From Glaciozyma antarctica PI12 (lineage: Eukaryota > Basidiomycota > Microbotryomycetes > Kriegeriales > Camptobasidiaceae), in the NCBI GenBank assembly GCA_002917775.1, contig KZ627151.1, positions 508,607 through 572,606 on the forward strand: 64,000 bases of DNA, in the 5' to 3' direction. Of this stretch, positions 43,941 through 55,176 are shown one piece after another. Below the pieces are notes generated by a model. That model worked only from the letters and a program-made list of their open reading frames with translations. It made no database searches and was not told where the DNA came from. Within the stretch, counting starts at the first letter, position 1. The number at the start of each line of letters is the position of its first letter. Position numbers and translations under genes: made by a program.

Positions 43941-44825
43941 ATGTCGCGCATCCTCTTCCCCTCCCCGCGCGACAACCCCTCAACGAGCAGCACCTCCAGC
44001 ACCTCCTCCCTCCCACCCCAGCACCCCCGAAAACTCCGCTCCTCCTCCCGCCCCTCACTAGGCCGTCACGACTCGGTCGTCTCCCTCCCCTCTCCCTGCT
44101 CCTCCCCCGACCGCGCGCACGAAGCCGAACTCCCCTCCTCTCTCCCTCTCGGCTCTGCTTTCCCTGAAGCAAGAACGGAGGACGAGGGTTCGAGCGATGT
44201 GGAGATGGCCGACACGAACCCGTTCCTTTCGTCGAGAGCGGTGGATCGACCTGGGAGACCTGATCACCCCCAGTCTAGTCCGACGCAGCATGTGAGGAGG
44301 AAGGTGGATAAAGAGAGGATCAAGGTCGTCAAGAAGACGGATTGGGTCGGGGCGAAAGGGATGGGCAAAGGGTGGGATTCGCCTAGTAACCCTTTTATCG
44401 AACGAGAAGGGGAGGAGCGCGCGCGACCTCGTGGAGTAGCTAAGCAGCCTGAGAAAGTCACTTACGTCTTGTACGTCCTCTCTCTCTCCTCTCCTCGCAT
44501 AGCTGACCTCGACTACAGCCGTGGGAAACGCATCACCTACGACATGCCCCTCTCCGCTCTTCTCGCCCCCGAAGACCCCTCCGACGCTCCCTTCCCCGCC
44601 ACCACGCCCCGTCTCCTTTTCCCCCCTCCAGCACCCGTCACGCCCCCCGCTTCTTCGAACCCTACTTCGGCGTTCTTGGATGCCTTACGCGAGGGGAGTA
44701 GGAAGGACGAGGTGGAGCATGGGCTACCGACGCCTGTGCAGGAGAAGGGGAAGAAGGTCGAGAGGGGGGAGGAGAGGTATGGGCCTTATAAGAGGATTGC
44801 GGATCCGGAGCGGGGGATGCGCTAA
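43941..44825 (+). CDS. conserved-looking nuclear-type protein, unknown
   Basis: Two exons (43941-44470 and 44519-44825) sum to 837 nt, or 278 residues, starting MSRILFPSPRDNPS. I do not recognise it. The first third is Ser/Pro-rich. The more complex middle reads DKERIKVVKKTDWVGAKGMG, KGWDSPSNPFIEREGEE and KVTYVFRGKRITYDMPLSAL, the last spanning the intron, which supports the model. The end is charged (KKVERGEERYGPYKRIADPE). It has no signal or membrane segment. The Ser/Pro-rich start and basic patches would suit a nuclear regulatory protein, but this is only an inference. Confidence 0.68.
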   Translation: MSRILFPSPRDNPSTSSTSSTSSLPPQHPRKLRSSSRPSLGRHDSVVSLPSPCSSPDRAHEAELPSSLPLGSAFPEARTEDEGSSDVEMADTNPFLSSRAVDRPGRPDHPQSSPTQHVRRKVDKERIKVVKKTDWVGAKGMGKGWDSPSNPFIEREGEERARPRGVAKQPEKVTYVLYVLSLSSPRIADLDYSRGKRITYDMPLSALLAPEDPSDAPFPATTPRLLFPPPAPVTPPASSNPTSAFLDALREGSRKDEVEHGLPTPVQEKGKKVERGEERYGPYKRIADPERGMR

Positions 44826-45132
44826 GCGGGTGGAGGACGGCTTGGGATGTATCGAGGGAGGATTCTTATGGAGTGTACAGGCGGGGAGTGATGGATGGAG
44901 GGATGTTACGGGCTACGACCCGGTTTTTTGCAACCATTCTGCTCTGCTTGTGAACTCGCTGCGTATTACGGTCTCCTCTACTCCTCCTTCAACTCCCTTC
45001 TCCAGCTGCTCATCTCCAGCTAGTCCCTGGATCCCGAACCGATCTGCTTGTGCGTGATGCTGAATCGGCGAGTGCCTGTACGCTTGCCTGAGCGTCCCGA
45101 CGTCGCTCAGCTTCTCGTCGCGCGAAAAAGAC
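44826..45132. other. 307-bp gap between convergent genes
   Basis: 3' regions of the unknown gene and the decayed Hsp70-like copy. Nothing recognised. Confidence 0.4.
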
Positions 45133-47390
45133 TCAGCAGGCGTTGATGACGAGCGAGGGGCCGGAAAGGAGGAATGGGAGGCAGAAGCTGGATTGGAGAG
45201 CACTGCTGGTACCTAGAGTGGAAGCGTGCAGTTGGGAGTGGGTAAGGAGAGCGAGCCGAGGTGCGAGAGATCCGCCGACTTCGCTTCAGCTCTTCGCCGT
45301 CGCATTCCTGCAAGTTTCTTCCACTCGCACTTCAGGAGAAGCCACTCTCATCTCTCGGATTTCTCCGCAAGTTACAAATCAACAGATCAACCTTCGATAC
45401 AACTTCATCCACACTCAACCCTCACTCGCTCCCGCGCAACGCGCTCAACACAATCGACGCCGGTCCCTCACAGTGCTTCCCCTGCTCCCCTATCAGCCCG
45501 CCTTCCGAAAAAAAAAACAGCAAAACGAACGCACCTCCTCCATCCAAAGCACCTTCGCACCCAGCGAGTTACTCCCAAAGCTGACCCCAAGCTTGAAATC
45601 CACGTTCCAGTACTTGATCCCACCAGCTTCTTCGTGCGGAGTGAGGATCTTCTGCAGCGGTGAGAGGTCGGCAGTGATGGTGCAGACTTGGCAGAAGTTG
45701 GGAAGGAGGCTGCCTGCGAGTAGCGTGTAAGTCTCGCGGAGATGCTGAGGGGAGAGAGAGAGACAAACCATAGGCATCCAAAAGCCAGTGAGGAGTCGTA
45801 TCGTCTCCATCGTAGGCGTAGAGCTCGTCTTCGAAAGACCTGAGCTACGACTTCCCGGTGACGAGGCGCGTGTAGGGAGTCGTCGTGAGCTCGCCGGTCG
45901 GGACGACGGTGTCCTGCGTAGTCGGTTAGAAACGCTCGAGGAGGGAAGGAGCCACGAGGATCGATCTCACCTTCGCGATCACCGTCGACCAGCCGCCACG
46001 AACGCCCTTCGTCTTATCGGGGAGGTAGACGTGGCCTCGAGCCAGGTGTTCAGGGTTGTCGCGGTTCTAGGAGTAGACGAGAGCTACGTTTAGGTTATTT
46101 AGCCAAGCGAAATGGGAGAGGGCGTCTGAGGAGCTCACCGATTCCGAAAGTCGAGCGGGCGGCACGAGCGACGACGAGCTGCTTGATGTACCAGATGACC
46201 GCGCCGTCCGCAACCGCTTTCTTCCTATGAGATCGTAGAGCGTTAGTAAGGGTGGGTTCGCGAGGTGGGGAGAGCACTCACGTCGGCTCGTCGGGCGCGA
46301 CGACACTGATCCCCTTCGGCTCGAAGTGATCCCTCAGAGCGCGCTTCAGGTACGGCGACTCGCCCAGTCCCTAAATCGCAGGCGTTAGCCTCAATTGACG
46401 TCTTTCGAGCTGAGAGGGACCTACACCAACGAGAAGGATGTGCTGGGAACGACCGCAAAATCGGTTAGCGAGGAACGCAGCAAAAGACGCAAAAGACGCG
46501 CGACGAACCTTCGCGCGAACATCGCCAGCTCGCGTCTGCCTCTCGACGCTCGCAATGATATCGACCACGAACGGAGCGAAGCAGTGCTCATCAACCTCCT
46601 TACTGAAAGTGGGAACGGTCTCGTCAGCAAGCCGCCTCGCTACGCCAAAGAGCGACGCACCCATCGAGCGTAAGCCTTCCACTGACGACGCCAACCGACG
46701 GCTCCGAATCTCCAGAAGCGCCAAACTTGATGATCACCCTCGATTCCATGCCGACGAACTTGCGTTTTGTCTTCCATTCGAAGACGTCCGTGAGGTCCTC
46801 GATGAAGGGGCTCCTGCCAAACTTTGAGGTGCGCAGCTTGTTCATCATGAGGTTCTGGAAGAGGAAAGTCAGCTCGGTACGTTCGTGAGGCGATGTGGAA
46901 GACTAACTGTTCCAGCACGAGTCCAGTAGACACCTCCAGCTGCGGAACGAGGGGTCAGTGGTGTCCTCCTCCGCTTGTGGGGAGCTGATCAGACCTTGGA
47001 TGCAGTCCGACGCCTTCGCGTTGCGGAGAGTGAGCCTCGGAATCGTCGCATAGACGACGTAGAGAGCTGTGTCAATCGTCTGCAGTGACAGATCAGCGAG
47101 AGCGACCGAGAAGGATTGCAGGGAACAGTACCGATCCTTCCGTCGGCTGCGTACAGGACCGACGAAGGGATCTTGAAGACCTTCGGGCTGTGCGGCCAAG
47201 ATGTGACCGTATGAGGCTTTAGAATCGATCCTGGAGTGAGGTGGTACAGGGAGACGGCGGACGAGTCCTGCGCGAGGGGCTTCAGCGAGAGGCGCTCGGA
47301 GTGTGAGGAGGAGCGCACCGTTCCAACGTCAAAGCCAACGACAAGCTTCTCTTTGCCGCAGTAGGGTCCGTCTTCGAGGAGGGGAGCCAT
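45133..47390 (-). pseudogene. HSPA12-like Hsp70-family ATPase, copy 1, decayed
   Basis: Starts MAPLLEDGPYCGKEKLVVGF with the phosphate-1 loop VVGFDVGT, then AVSLYHLTPGSILKPHTVTS. Compared with copy 2 at 49.7-52.1 kb, about 180 residues between the first beta-hairpin and the phosphate-2 region are missing (near 47100-47150). Later blocks survive: IDTALYVVYATIPRLTLRNA, FGRSPFIEDLTDVFEWKTKR, FVVDIIASVERQTRAGDVRA, ESPYLKRALRDHFEPKGI, KAVADGAVIWYIKQLVVARA and YWNVDFKLGVSFGSN. Two in-frame TAG codons lie in otherwise conserved exons (46067-46069 and 45845-45847), and the exon junction at the deletion does not keep frame. I read it as a pseudogene of a host gene. It diverges from its coiled-coil neighbour across 505 bp. 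Confidence 0.75.
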
Positions 47391-47895
47391 GTTGCGGTTG
47401 AGGTGGGAGGAGAAGAGGAGTCTGAGGGCAAGGCCCGAAAGTGCTCGCGCCGAGTCCTCTCCCCTCTCCTCCTCCCAGCTCGAGTGCGGCAACTTTCTCT
47501 GCTTCTACGACAAGGAATACCTTTTCGTATGCTCCGCAAGGTCTGCGAGATCCTCTTCAGCAGCGACCACGCCGAAGCTACTACCGAGTGCGTTGCTTCC
47601 CCGCGAGTCGTGGTCGACCGAAGCTGACTGGGTCTCAAACAGCCGACCCGACGCTATGCCTTATCAAGAAGACTAGTCGCGGAGCAGCTCCCGACGTGAG
47701 CGCAGACCCACGTACGCCGAAGCTTCATCTGCGAGCGAAGTAGGGTGAGCCAGCCTCTTCAGCATCAAGAAGCGGTGGAGCTGACTCTGCTCTGTTAAAC
47801 CAGCGTTCGAGATCATCGCACAAAGCCATACTAGCTCTTCTCGAGGAGGAATCGACCCTCATTTCAGCTTTGGGAATTCTCGCCCCATCGAAGCA
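47391..47895. promoter_or_regulatory. 505-bp divergent region of Hsp70-like/coiled-coil pair 1
   Basis: Lies between the starts of the decayed Hsp70-like copy and coiled-coil copy 1. In pair 2 the equivalent region is only 126 bp (52145-52270). No heat-shock element with clear nGAAn alternation was found by eye. Confidence 0.4.
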
Positions 47896-49450
47896 ATGGT
47901 CGCCTCCCAACTGAGCGAGGTCGCCAAGCCCTCCTCGACCGCCGCTTCGCACGATCACACCCCCTCCACGTCTATCCCCTCCGCTATTCGACCTCTCTCT
48001 AGCGCGCCTACCGCCCCCAAGAACGACATCGCGGAACCTCCTCACTTCTCGAAGTCGCCCGCCGAAACCGCCCGCCACCTCGTCGATTCCTTCACCAAAG
48101 ACCTCACTCCCGTCCTCGAGGCTCTCGATTCGCAACTCGTCGCGTCGAACAAGAAGGCTGCTGTCGAAGCCAAAGCTCGGCGTGCGCAGGAGGGGCAAAT
48201 CAACCAGCTCGAGGCTCGCATCGCCCAGCTCGAGACGGAACTTGGGCGCTTTTAGAAGGCGGCGCTGGTGGCGAAGAACCGGGAGCTCGAGAAAGTCCTC
48301 GCGGAAGTCAAGATTAAGCGGAACGTCATCGAAGCTAAAGCGACGAACTTCGAGGCGAAGGCCAAAGCCTGGGCGAAGGATGCGAACTCGGAGCGCAGGC
48401 GACTGGAAACGGAGCTCGCCAGCACGCTCGCCACCGCGAGGACTCTCGAAGCTCGCTCGAGACGCCCCGAGACGCATTTTTTGGAGGTCGAAGGGATCAA
48501 GGACGAGGCGGAGAAGGCGTTGGCCGAAGCGAGGCAGCTCCTTGCGATGGACGATGCCGGCGATACGAATCGGGTTATCACGGCGGTGAAGGATATCAAC
48601 GACGCCGTGGACGACGTCGCCTTCTTCCTCTACGACGCCGTTCCCTCCGCCGCCCGCGCGAGGTCGATCTCGACGAGCTTTAGGCAGGAGCTTTGCAACC
48701 GCGCGTCCTTGGGAGATGGCAGCGTACAGCGCCTTCTCGGCCACGTCCTTCGCAACGACGAAGCTCGCCCCAACTCGCTCGTAGTCGAAAACTTCCTCCT
48801 CAATCTTCTCAAGGTCATCGTCAACGAGCACGTCAACCAGCGAGTCTTCCTCAAGTTCCACTATGCCGTCGAAGACCTTTCCACCGGTCATCTCCTCTCT
48901 GCGTCCTATCAGCAGCTCTGTGAGCGAGGTAAGAACTCGCATGTTCGCAAGATGCAGCAGCTGCTGAATCCTGTGCGCAGAATCCCAGCAGCAAGCAGCG
49001 CATTGGAGGAGCACGACCTCGCAGCTCATCTCGCAGCTCGCCGGCCACCCCAATCCCACCCACCACAACTCCTGCGCCAACTTCCTCCTTTGCGATGTCG
49101 TCAGCCTCATCGTTAACGCCGGTGCAGAGATTCAAGACGGCGATCCTAGGCTTTCCGAATGGCACCAGAGCCTCTCGAAGCTCTTCGCGGACGCCATCGA
49201 CGCCCAGCAGCTCACTCGCGAACGATTTCTCTCCTCGGACTTCACAAACTTCCTTCCCGTGCATGTATCTGAATTCGACGGAGCCTACATGAAGGAGGAG
49301 GGCTCGCCGGGCGAGAAGGTCGCCGAGGTCGTCGCTTCGTCGTTTGGGCTCGAACAGTCGAGGAGGAAGAAGCAGGCGTCGGGGGAAGTGCTTTGCGAGC
49401 GGGAGGTGCTGCTTAAGGCGGACGTGTTGACGACGAGGTGGCTTGGATAG
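47896..49450 (+). pseudogene. coiled-coil partner protein, copy 1, with in-frame TAG
   Basis: Two exons (47896-48928 and 48981-49450) make one continuous frame of 500 codons apart from a TAG at 48253-48255, in the middle of a heptad-rich coiled coil (INQLEARIAQLETELGRF before it, KAALVAKNRELEKVLAEVKI after it). The part that matches copy 2 at 52.3 kb is LLAMDDAGDTNRVITAVKDI plus NDAVDDVAFFLYD, then LLKVIVNEHVNQRVFLKFHY and AHWRSTTSQLISQL. The C-terminal region NFLPVHVSEFDGAYM has no low complexity and looks selected. A single point change (for example from CAG) would explain the stop. Either this copy is recently dead, or it is read through. Agaricomycete relatives of the 'DDAxDxxRxVxxxNxxIxxxA' motif are known to me as an uncharacterised family. 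Confidence 0.65.
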
Positions 49451-49713
49451 CTTGTAGGATTTGGAGTTGGAATAAGGACCCCGCTTGATCTGTACTTCGC
49501 GGCGAAAGTCGCTTCTCGCCGCACAACTCGTTCGCGAAGAATACCGAGAACTCCAACGATCCGATTGCAAGCCAATTCCAAAGCACGTCCCAGCATCCTC
49601 AAGCGCGCCTAGCGAGCGTATCCGCAGGCTTCCTCCTCACCTCAGCACCTCCGTTGCGACTGCGAAGCGAGAGCGGCGTCAGCACAATCGAGAGCGACGA
49701 GATTTCAGGAAGC

Positions 49714-52144
49714 TCACTCGATAGGGTCGGTGATGACAACGCTAGCAGGACCTTCGCGAGTGATGCCCTGAGTAGCGAGAGGTCAGCGAGGCGAAGAGCG
49801 ACAAAAAAGAGCGTGCTCACGTCCTCCATCCAGCGCAGCTTCGCCTTCAACGACGTCTCGACGACGAAGATGCAGGCGCTGAATTCGATCCGCCAGTACG
49901 CCTTTCCGTGCGCGATGTCGTTCTCGGTCGCCGCCATAACCGTGCCTTGTCGAAGAGGAACGAGGATTCAGCTGAGCTGAGTGAGGTCGGCGTTGACCGT
50001 GCACTTCGTCGCGAAGTCAGGAAGCCTACGTCCTGAGACTATCGTCAGCGAGGAAAAATGCGCCAGTGAACGGGTCTCACCCTTGCGGTCATTGAAGAAG
50101 GGCGGCGGCTTGATCCCCTCGTAGACGAAGATGTTGCCGCGGAACGTAGAGAGCGAAGCGGAGGTAGAAAAAAGCTTGCAGTACCAGCTCTGCATCGGCT
50201 CCGAGGTCTTCACGATGGTGCCCTGGACGAGGAAGAGTTAGTGCAGCACAGGACGAGATGGAGACCCCTCACCTTCGGGACGATCGTGCTCCAGAATCCA
50301 CCAACCCGGCTAGTACCATCGAGAGAAACGTAAACATGGCGTCCCTGATGGAGTCGGCTCTCAGAATCGTAGGGCAAGCTGATCGGAACGCCGTAGGTAG
50401 ACCTCACAGCCCTCGCCTCGACAGCCTGCGAAATGTGCCAGAGAACAGCACCTTCGGAGACCGCCTTCTTCCTGCAGCGAGAGTTCAGCATGTGTACGAG
50501 ATAGCTCGAGGATGCGAGAGTACGCACGAAGGCTCGCTGTCGGTCGAGATGGGAATCGCGGGCTCGAAAGCGACTTGAAGGCAGCTCCTGAGGTAGGGAC
50601 TTTCGCCGAAGCCACCGGTGAGAATAATTTTCTGAGCGATACGAAATCAGCGAACACACTCGGTGGAGGCAGGGGGATGGAGGAACGTACGGAGGAGTGC
50701 GAGGAGCCCATGCGAACTTGCTGCTTGATGTTCTCGATGACCTCGTTGACGCAGAACTCGAACGCGGACTTGCACTCCGCACTGTCGAGAAGTATCAATC
50801 AGCGAACATTCCTTAGCGAACGAGCCCGACAGCTGACCTTGACAGCGTAACGCGCCCCATCTGAACCCCGACTTGCGCATCGTTGTCGCCCGTTCCTCCA
50901 AACTTGATGATCGACACCTCGCTCGAGCCAGAGAACTTGCACTTGGTCTTCTCCTCGAAGATGCGAACGATCGTGGCGAGCTTGTCGGGTTCGGCGAAGC
51001 GAGAGCCAGCGAGCTTCGACTTGAGGAGGGTCTCGGCGGCGCGGTCGACGAAGATACCACCAGCTTGGACACCTGGGCAATGTTGAAGTTAGTACCAAGC
51101 CCAGGAGGTACGTAACCGAGACTCACAGTCGGAGAGCTTGACTTCGCGAAGCCTGAGAGTGGGAGAAATCGACTCGCAGACGTCTGCAAAGGAAAGCGTG
51201 GTATCGTCAGCGAGACTCGCGTCGTTAAGTTCGGGCCAGCAACGACGTACACATGCAGACATCCACCGTCGAGCCACCCGCATCGGCGACCGTAAAATGA
51301 GTGCCGGGCTGAACAGAGCGACTATCAGCTTCGGAATCTTCGCCACGACTCGCTGAACTCACCTTGAGCCATTCGCGAACCTCGCTGGACTTGAGCGCAA
51401 AGTGAACGCTCGCTTCCGCCTCCCTGATAAACGAGAGCCTCTCCCAGTCGTACTCCTCGTCCTTCAGAATTCCCGCCTCGATGAACGCGTCCCTCAAGAC
51501 GACCTGCTGAACGTCGTCCCATCCATCCGGAATCGCGCAGACAAACTCCGCCGAGCTTGCGAGCCTGTTCCAGATGCCTTCGCCACAGACAGTGTTCTCG
51601 ACAAACCACTTGCGAGTGTTCTCGACGAGGTATTTGAAGAAGGAGGAGTAGACGAGGTCGATGCTGACGTTGGGAGGGAGAGGAGGGACTTCAAAGTCGG
51701 GGACGATCTGCTTCGGCGTCGAGTCGAGGGAGAGGCGGTCGAGCTTGAGAGTCGAGGCGAGCATCGCAGTCGTCTCGAACTGCATCGACTTGGGGTGGAG
51801 ATGAAGCTTGAACCATTCAGCGAGGTGGAGGCCGTCGCTGAGCGCGCGAGCCTTCATGCTGGGAGCGAGGCCTTCGGCGCCGAACGCGACGGGGCGGCCG
51901 GAGGCGTCAAAGTAGACGAGCGATGGGACCTTCGATTCGTTGGGGTGATCCGGCCAGCGAGTGACGCTGCGAATGAGGGGGATCGACTTCGGAGCGAGGT
52001 GAGCGATTGAGACGGCCGCTGAGGAAGAGGGAGTTGGTAAGGGTCCACGAGCTCGCTTGGTGAGGGCGACTCACTTGAGGTTGTTCCACAGTCCAAGCCG
52101 ATAAAAATCTTCTCCAGTCCTTCGTAAGGTCCTTTGGTCGCCAT
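49714..52144 (-). CDS. HSPA12-like Hsp70-family ATPase, copy 2, with a late in-frame TGA
   Basis: The actin/Hsp70-fold nucleotide pocket is visible: phosphate-1 IFIGLDCGTT, connect and phosphate-2 FTVADAGGSTVDVCM, adenosine-side KIILTGGFGESPYLRS. Between lie FFKYLVENTRKWFVENTVCG, EFVCAIPDGWDDVQQVVLRD, AFIEAGIL and FIREAEASVHFAL, typical of fungal HSPA12-like proteins, which lack the canonical substrate-binding domain. After NADLTQLS a TGA (49968-49970) interrupts a stretch that still aligns with copy 1 (ADLSPLQKIL), and the frame then continues through AYWRIEFSACIFVVETSLKA and the last exon GPASVITDPIE. The product may therefore lose about 80 residues, or the stop is read through. It has at least a dozen short exons. 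It diverges from coiled-coil copy 2 with 126 bp between starts. Confidence 0.82.
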
Positions 52145-52270
52145 CCTTCGAAGACAGAGGAGTCGAAGAGAGAGAGCGGAGCTGCCGGACTTCTTCCAAG
52201 TTGGCTCCTCGGGGTCCAGGAGCTCTTCCTCTGCGAAAAACTCCGAAAAGAACAGACTTTTCGAGCCCGG

Positions 52271-53785
52271 ATGGCTGACCCACAGGGCCTTCAGAGACGC
52301 AAGCCGACGTACGTGCCAGAACAGTAGTCCTTCCGAGCTCGCGCTCAGGCTCGCTGACCTCTTCCGTCTCCTCAGACCTCCCTCGCCGTCCCGCACGTAC
52401 GCCAACGCCGCTCGCCAGCCATCGTATTCGGGAAGTAACCGTTCCGCCGCTCAGCCACTCTCTCTGAGCCCAACCCCGGACAGTTCCCTCGACGCCGACT
52501 CCGAGTCGTTCGTCGAAGTCCGCCGTAGGAGGAGGAGATCCGACCGCAACGCCTACCCCCCTCCTCACCACGAGCCGCCCAAGAAACCTCACGGATTCAT
52601 CCACTCAATCCTCCACCCCTTCTCGACGCCCAAAGCTCCTCCCACCGCCTCCCTCGCGCTCGAAGAACGTCACCGCACGACCGAGCTCTCTCGCACGAAG
52701 GATCGAGTCGCCTACCTCGAGCAGGAGCTCTTTGAAGCGCGTCAAGATGCGAGCGCGGCACGAGGAGCTCACGCGACGTTGGAGCAGCACCTCGTCCTCG
52801 TCGAGCGCCTCAAATCCGACGCCGAGACCTCGCTAGCTGAAGCTCGCTCGTTCCTGGCGCTGGACGACGCTGGAGACATGCAGCGACTCGTGCTGGGGAT
52901 GAAGGACGTCAATACGATTATCGAGGATCTGGCGTTCGAGATGTTTGCGGACCTTACGAGCGAGGCGCTGAGTTGGAGGATCGAGGAGAGGACGGTCGAG
53001 TTCCTTCGAGGAATTGGCGCGAGTGGTGCGGCGAGGATCGCAGAACAGGGAATGGCGGATGGAGGGACGTTTCAGGAGTACCTCCTTCCGATCTTGCAGT
53101 CCCTCATCGTCGAATACCTCCATCACACCATCTTCGCCCCGTTCCACCCCTCCCTCCCCGAATCCTCCCTCCTCGACTCCGTCTACCAAACCCTCTCCAC
53201 TCAAGGTCTGTCCCGCTCGCCCTCGTATGGAACCCCACTAAGCCCCTCCCAGTTCCGCAGTCCCATCTCGCACACTGGCGCTCCCTCACCTACTCCTCCC
53301 TCCCCCACCCAGCTCCCTCCTCAACCACACTCACCACAGCCCTCCGCGACCTCTTCGAGACCCTATCCCACTCGCTCGTCCTTGCCCCCGTGGAGCCCCT
53401 CTTGCGCGAAGCGGTCGAGTGGCAGGAGCTGAGCAGGACAAGGTACCTTTCGTGCGAAGTTGGGGCGTGGATACCGGAGCCGGGGGAGAAGTTTGTGGAG
53501 GGGAGGATGCGTGCGGAGGAGAGGGGTGGTGGGGAGGAGGTAAGGAGGGGAATCGGGGAGATGGGGACGCGAGGAGGTGCGAAGGGGAGGGGAGAAGCTG
53601 CGGAGGGGGAGGGGAGGGAAGATGGGGGAGCGGTACTGGGGGCGCTGGGGTTTGGCGTAGGGAGGTGGAGGGTGGGGCAGGAACCGGAGGTGCTGCTTCG
53701 AGCCGAGGTGTTGAGGGGTGAGAGGAGCAGGGGAGCAGGGAGCAGGAGCACAGGAGCAGGCTGGTCGAGCAGAGATCCGTTGTAA
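52271..53785 (+). CDS. coiled-coil partner protein, copy 2
   Basis: Three exons (52271-52308, 52376-53205, 53253-53785) sum to 1401 nt, or 466 residues, starting MADPQGLQRRKPT. A basic, Pro-rich N-terminus (RRRRRRSDRNAYPPPHHEPP) leads to a coiled coil (HRTTELSRTKDRVAYLEQEL, FEARQDASAARGAHATLEQH). The signature shared with copy 1 is FLALDDAGDMQRLVLGMKDV with NTIIEDLAFEMF, then LLPILQSLIVEYLHHTIFAP and SHLAHWRSLTYSSL. The C-terminus is a Gly/Glu/Arg-rich, G-rich tail. I do not recognise a named family; related proteins are common in mushrooms and uncharacterised. The fixed head-to-head placement with an Hsp70-like ATPase in both copies suggests co-regulation and perhaps a client or partner relation. 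Confidence 0.75.
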
Positions 53786-53934
53786 TCGCAGGCGCCATTT
53801 GAAGTTTCTCACTGTCATTCCTGAGTCGATACACCCGAAAAGAATGGATACGGAAGGAGGAAGGGGGAGGGAGTTTGTTGAGAGAGTAGGCTTTGGATGT
53901 GGGGCGCTTTTAGTTCTGTTGGGGAAGCTACACG

Positions 53935-54907
53935 TTAGCTGAAGTCCTCTAGAATGGGGAGCTGGAGAGGAGAGGAGAGATCCACAGGAGATCGTGCGGC
54001 GAGGGGGAGGAGGAGGAGAGGTTGAAGGAGAAGGGACTCACGATGTCGTCCAGTCCTCCGGCGTCGGCCTATTTACCAAAAACACCAGGCGTCAGCTTGA
54101 CGTTGGTGCTCAGCTCCCTCGAGCGTCCCCTCGTCCCTTACCCACACTAAGAGAGAGGTAGACTCACAGGATCAACGCTGTCAACGAGCTCAGGCACCTC
54201 ATCGTCGTCGTCGTCGTCGTCCGCCTCCACTCCATCAGGTCCAAGAGCACCAGCGTTGCCCTGCTGAGTCTGGTACGACTCGGCAATCTTGCGCAGGCCC
54301 TGCATCGCCTCGGGACCAAGCTGGTTGAGGATGCCGGGAACGAGCTCAGTGAGCTCCTTCTCGACTCCGGTGCCGTAGATCGCGTAGGTGTTGGATCCGA
54401 CAGCAGCGTGAACTGTGCGTGGAGCGCCGGGTCAGTCGGTGGAGCGAGAGGGAGGAGGTGGAAGGGGGATGGAAGGAACGGGCTGCTCACCCTTGGGCGC
54501 GGTGAAGTGGATCACATTGCCGTCGTCCTTGAACATGTTAACCTCCTCGACGCCTGCAGAACACGCACGGAACACAGCGTCAGCACCCTGTCCCTGTCCC
54601 TCGCCTCCCCTCTGCGGTGTCGTGCCTGCCCGCCCCCGCACGACTCTGGAAGAACGAGAGCTCACCAACCATGGCCTGGACGTTGAGCTTCTTGAGGGCT
54701 CCCTGAAGCTTCTTATCCTCTCCCTGTCCAGCGGGACGAGGGCGGGCGATGACCTTCCTCCGGGGCGTACCCTTGCCGCCTGGAGAGAAGAGCTCGTCAG
54801 CAGGCCGTTCGAGCTTTTCGCTGGCCGTGGAGAGGCGGCGCACCGATGCGGAGAGCTCCAGTCGCGGCTTGAAGGCGTGCTAGCTTCTCGAGATCGACTC
54901 CGGACAT
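53935..54907 (-). CDS. EGD1: nascent polypeptide-associated complex subunit beta
   Basis: NAC-beta binds the ribosome exit tunnel with NAC-alpha and shields nascent chains. Six exons (54907-54844, 54779-54666, 54553-54491, 54412-54168, 54068-54042, 53961-53935) sum to 540 nt, or 179 residues. The basic ribosome-binding motif is [12 protein letters not shown] (RRKxx). The NAC domain reads [40 protein letters not shown] and [20 protein letters not shown]. An acidic run of six Asp precedes [20 protein letters not shown]. The last two exons are 27 nt each and their junctions are less certain; without the final intron the tail would be longer. Divergent from MRF1 by 269 bp. Confidence 0.94.
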
Positions 54908-55176
54908 TGCGTGTTGGTGAGGAGGTCTCTGGGCGTGAGCGGCCGAAGCAACTCAGGTGGAGGAGGAACCTCCTTCGGTCGCACCTCGCTGGGCTGTTGT
55001 CCCTCAATTCATCGGCACCCTCTGGCTTCCCTCAGGATAAGAGAGGAGGGAGTGGATAGCGTTCAGAAAGTATAGCAAGTCCACTTGCATCCACAGCGAG
55101 AAATATGAGGGGACGAACCGAAAGCAGCTCCGCACTCGGGGCTCTCCCTCCGACTTGCTCCCTCCGACTCACAGCT

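Noticed and set aside
45845-48255. TAG codons recoded by A-to-I editing
   Set aside because: Editing would give Trp, which does not fit the aligned residues of copy 2, and such editing is not established in this lineage.
45133-53785. RIP-like C-to-T mutation as cause of the stops in the duplicated pairs
   Set aside because: The contexts of the stops do not share the TCG or CA context expected, and GC content stays high.
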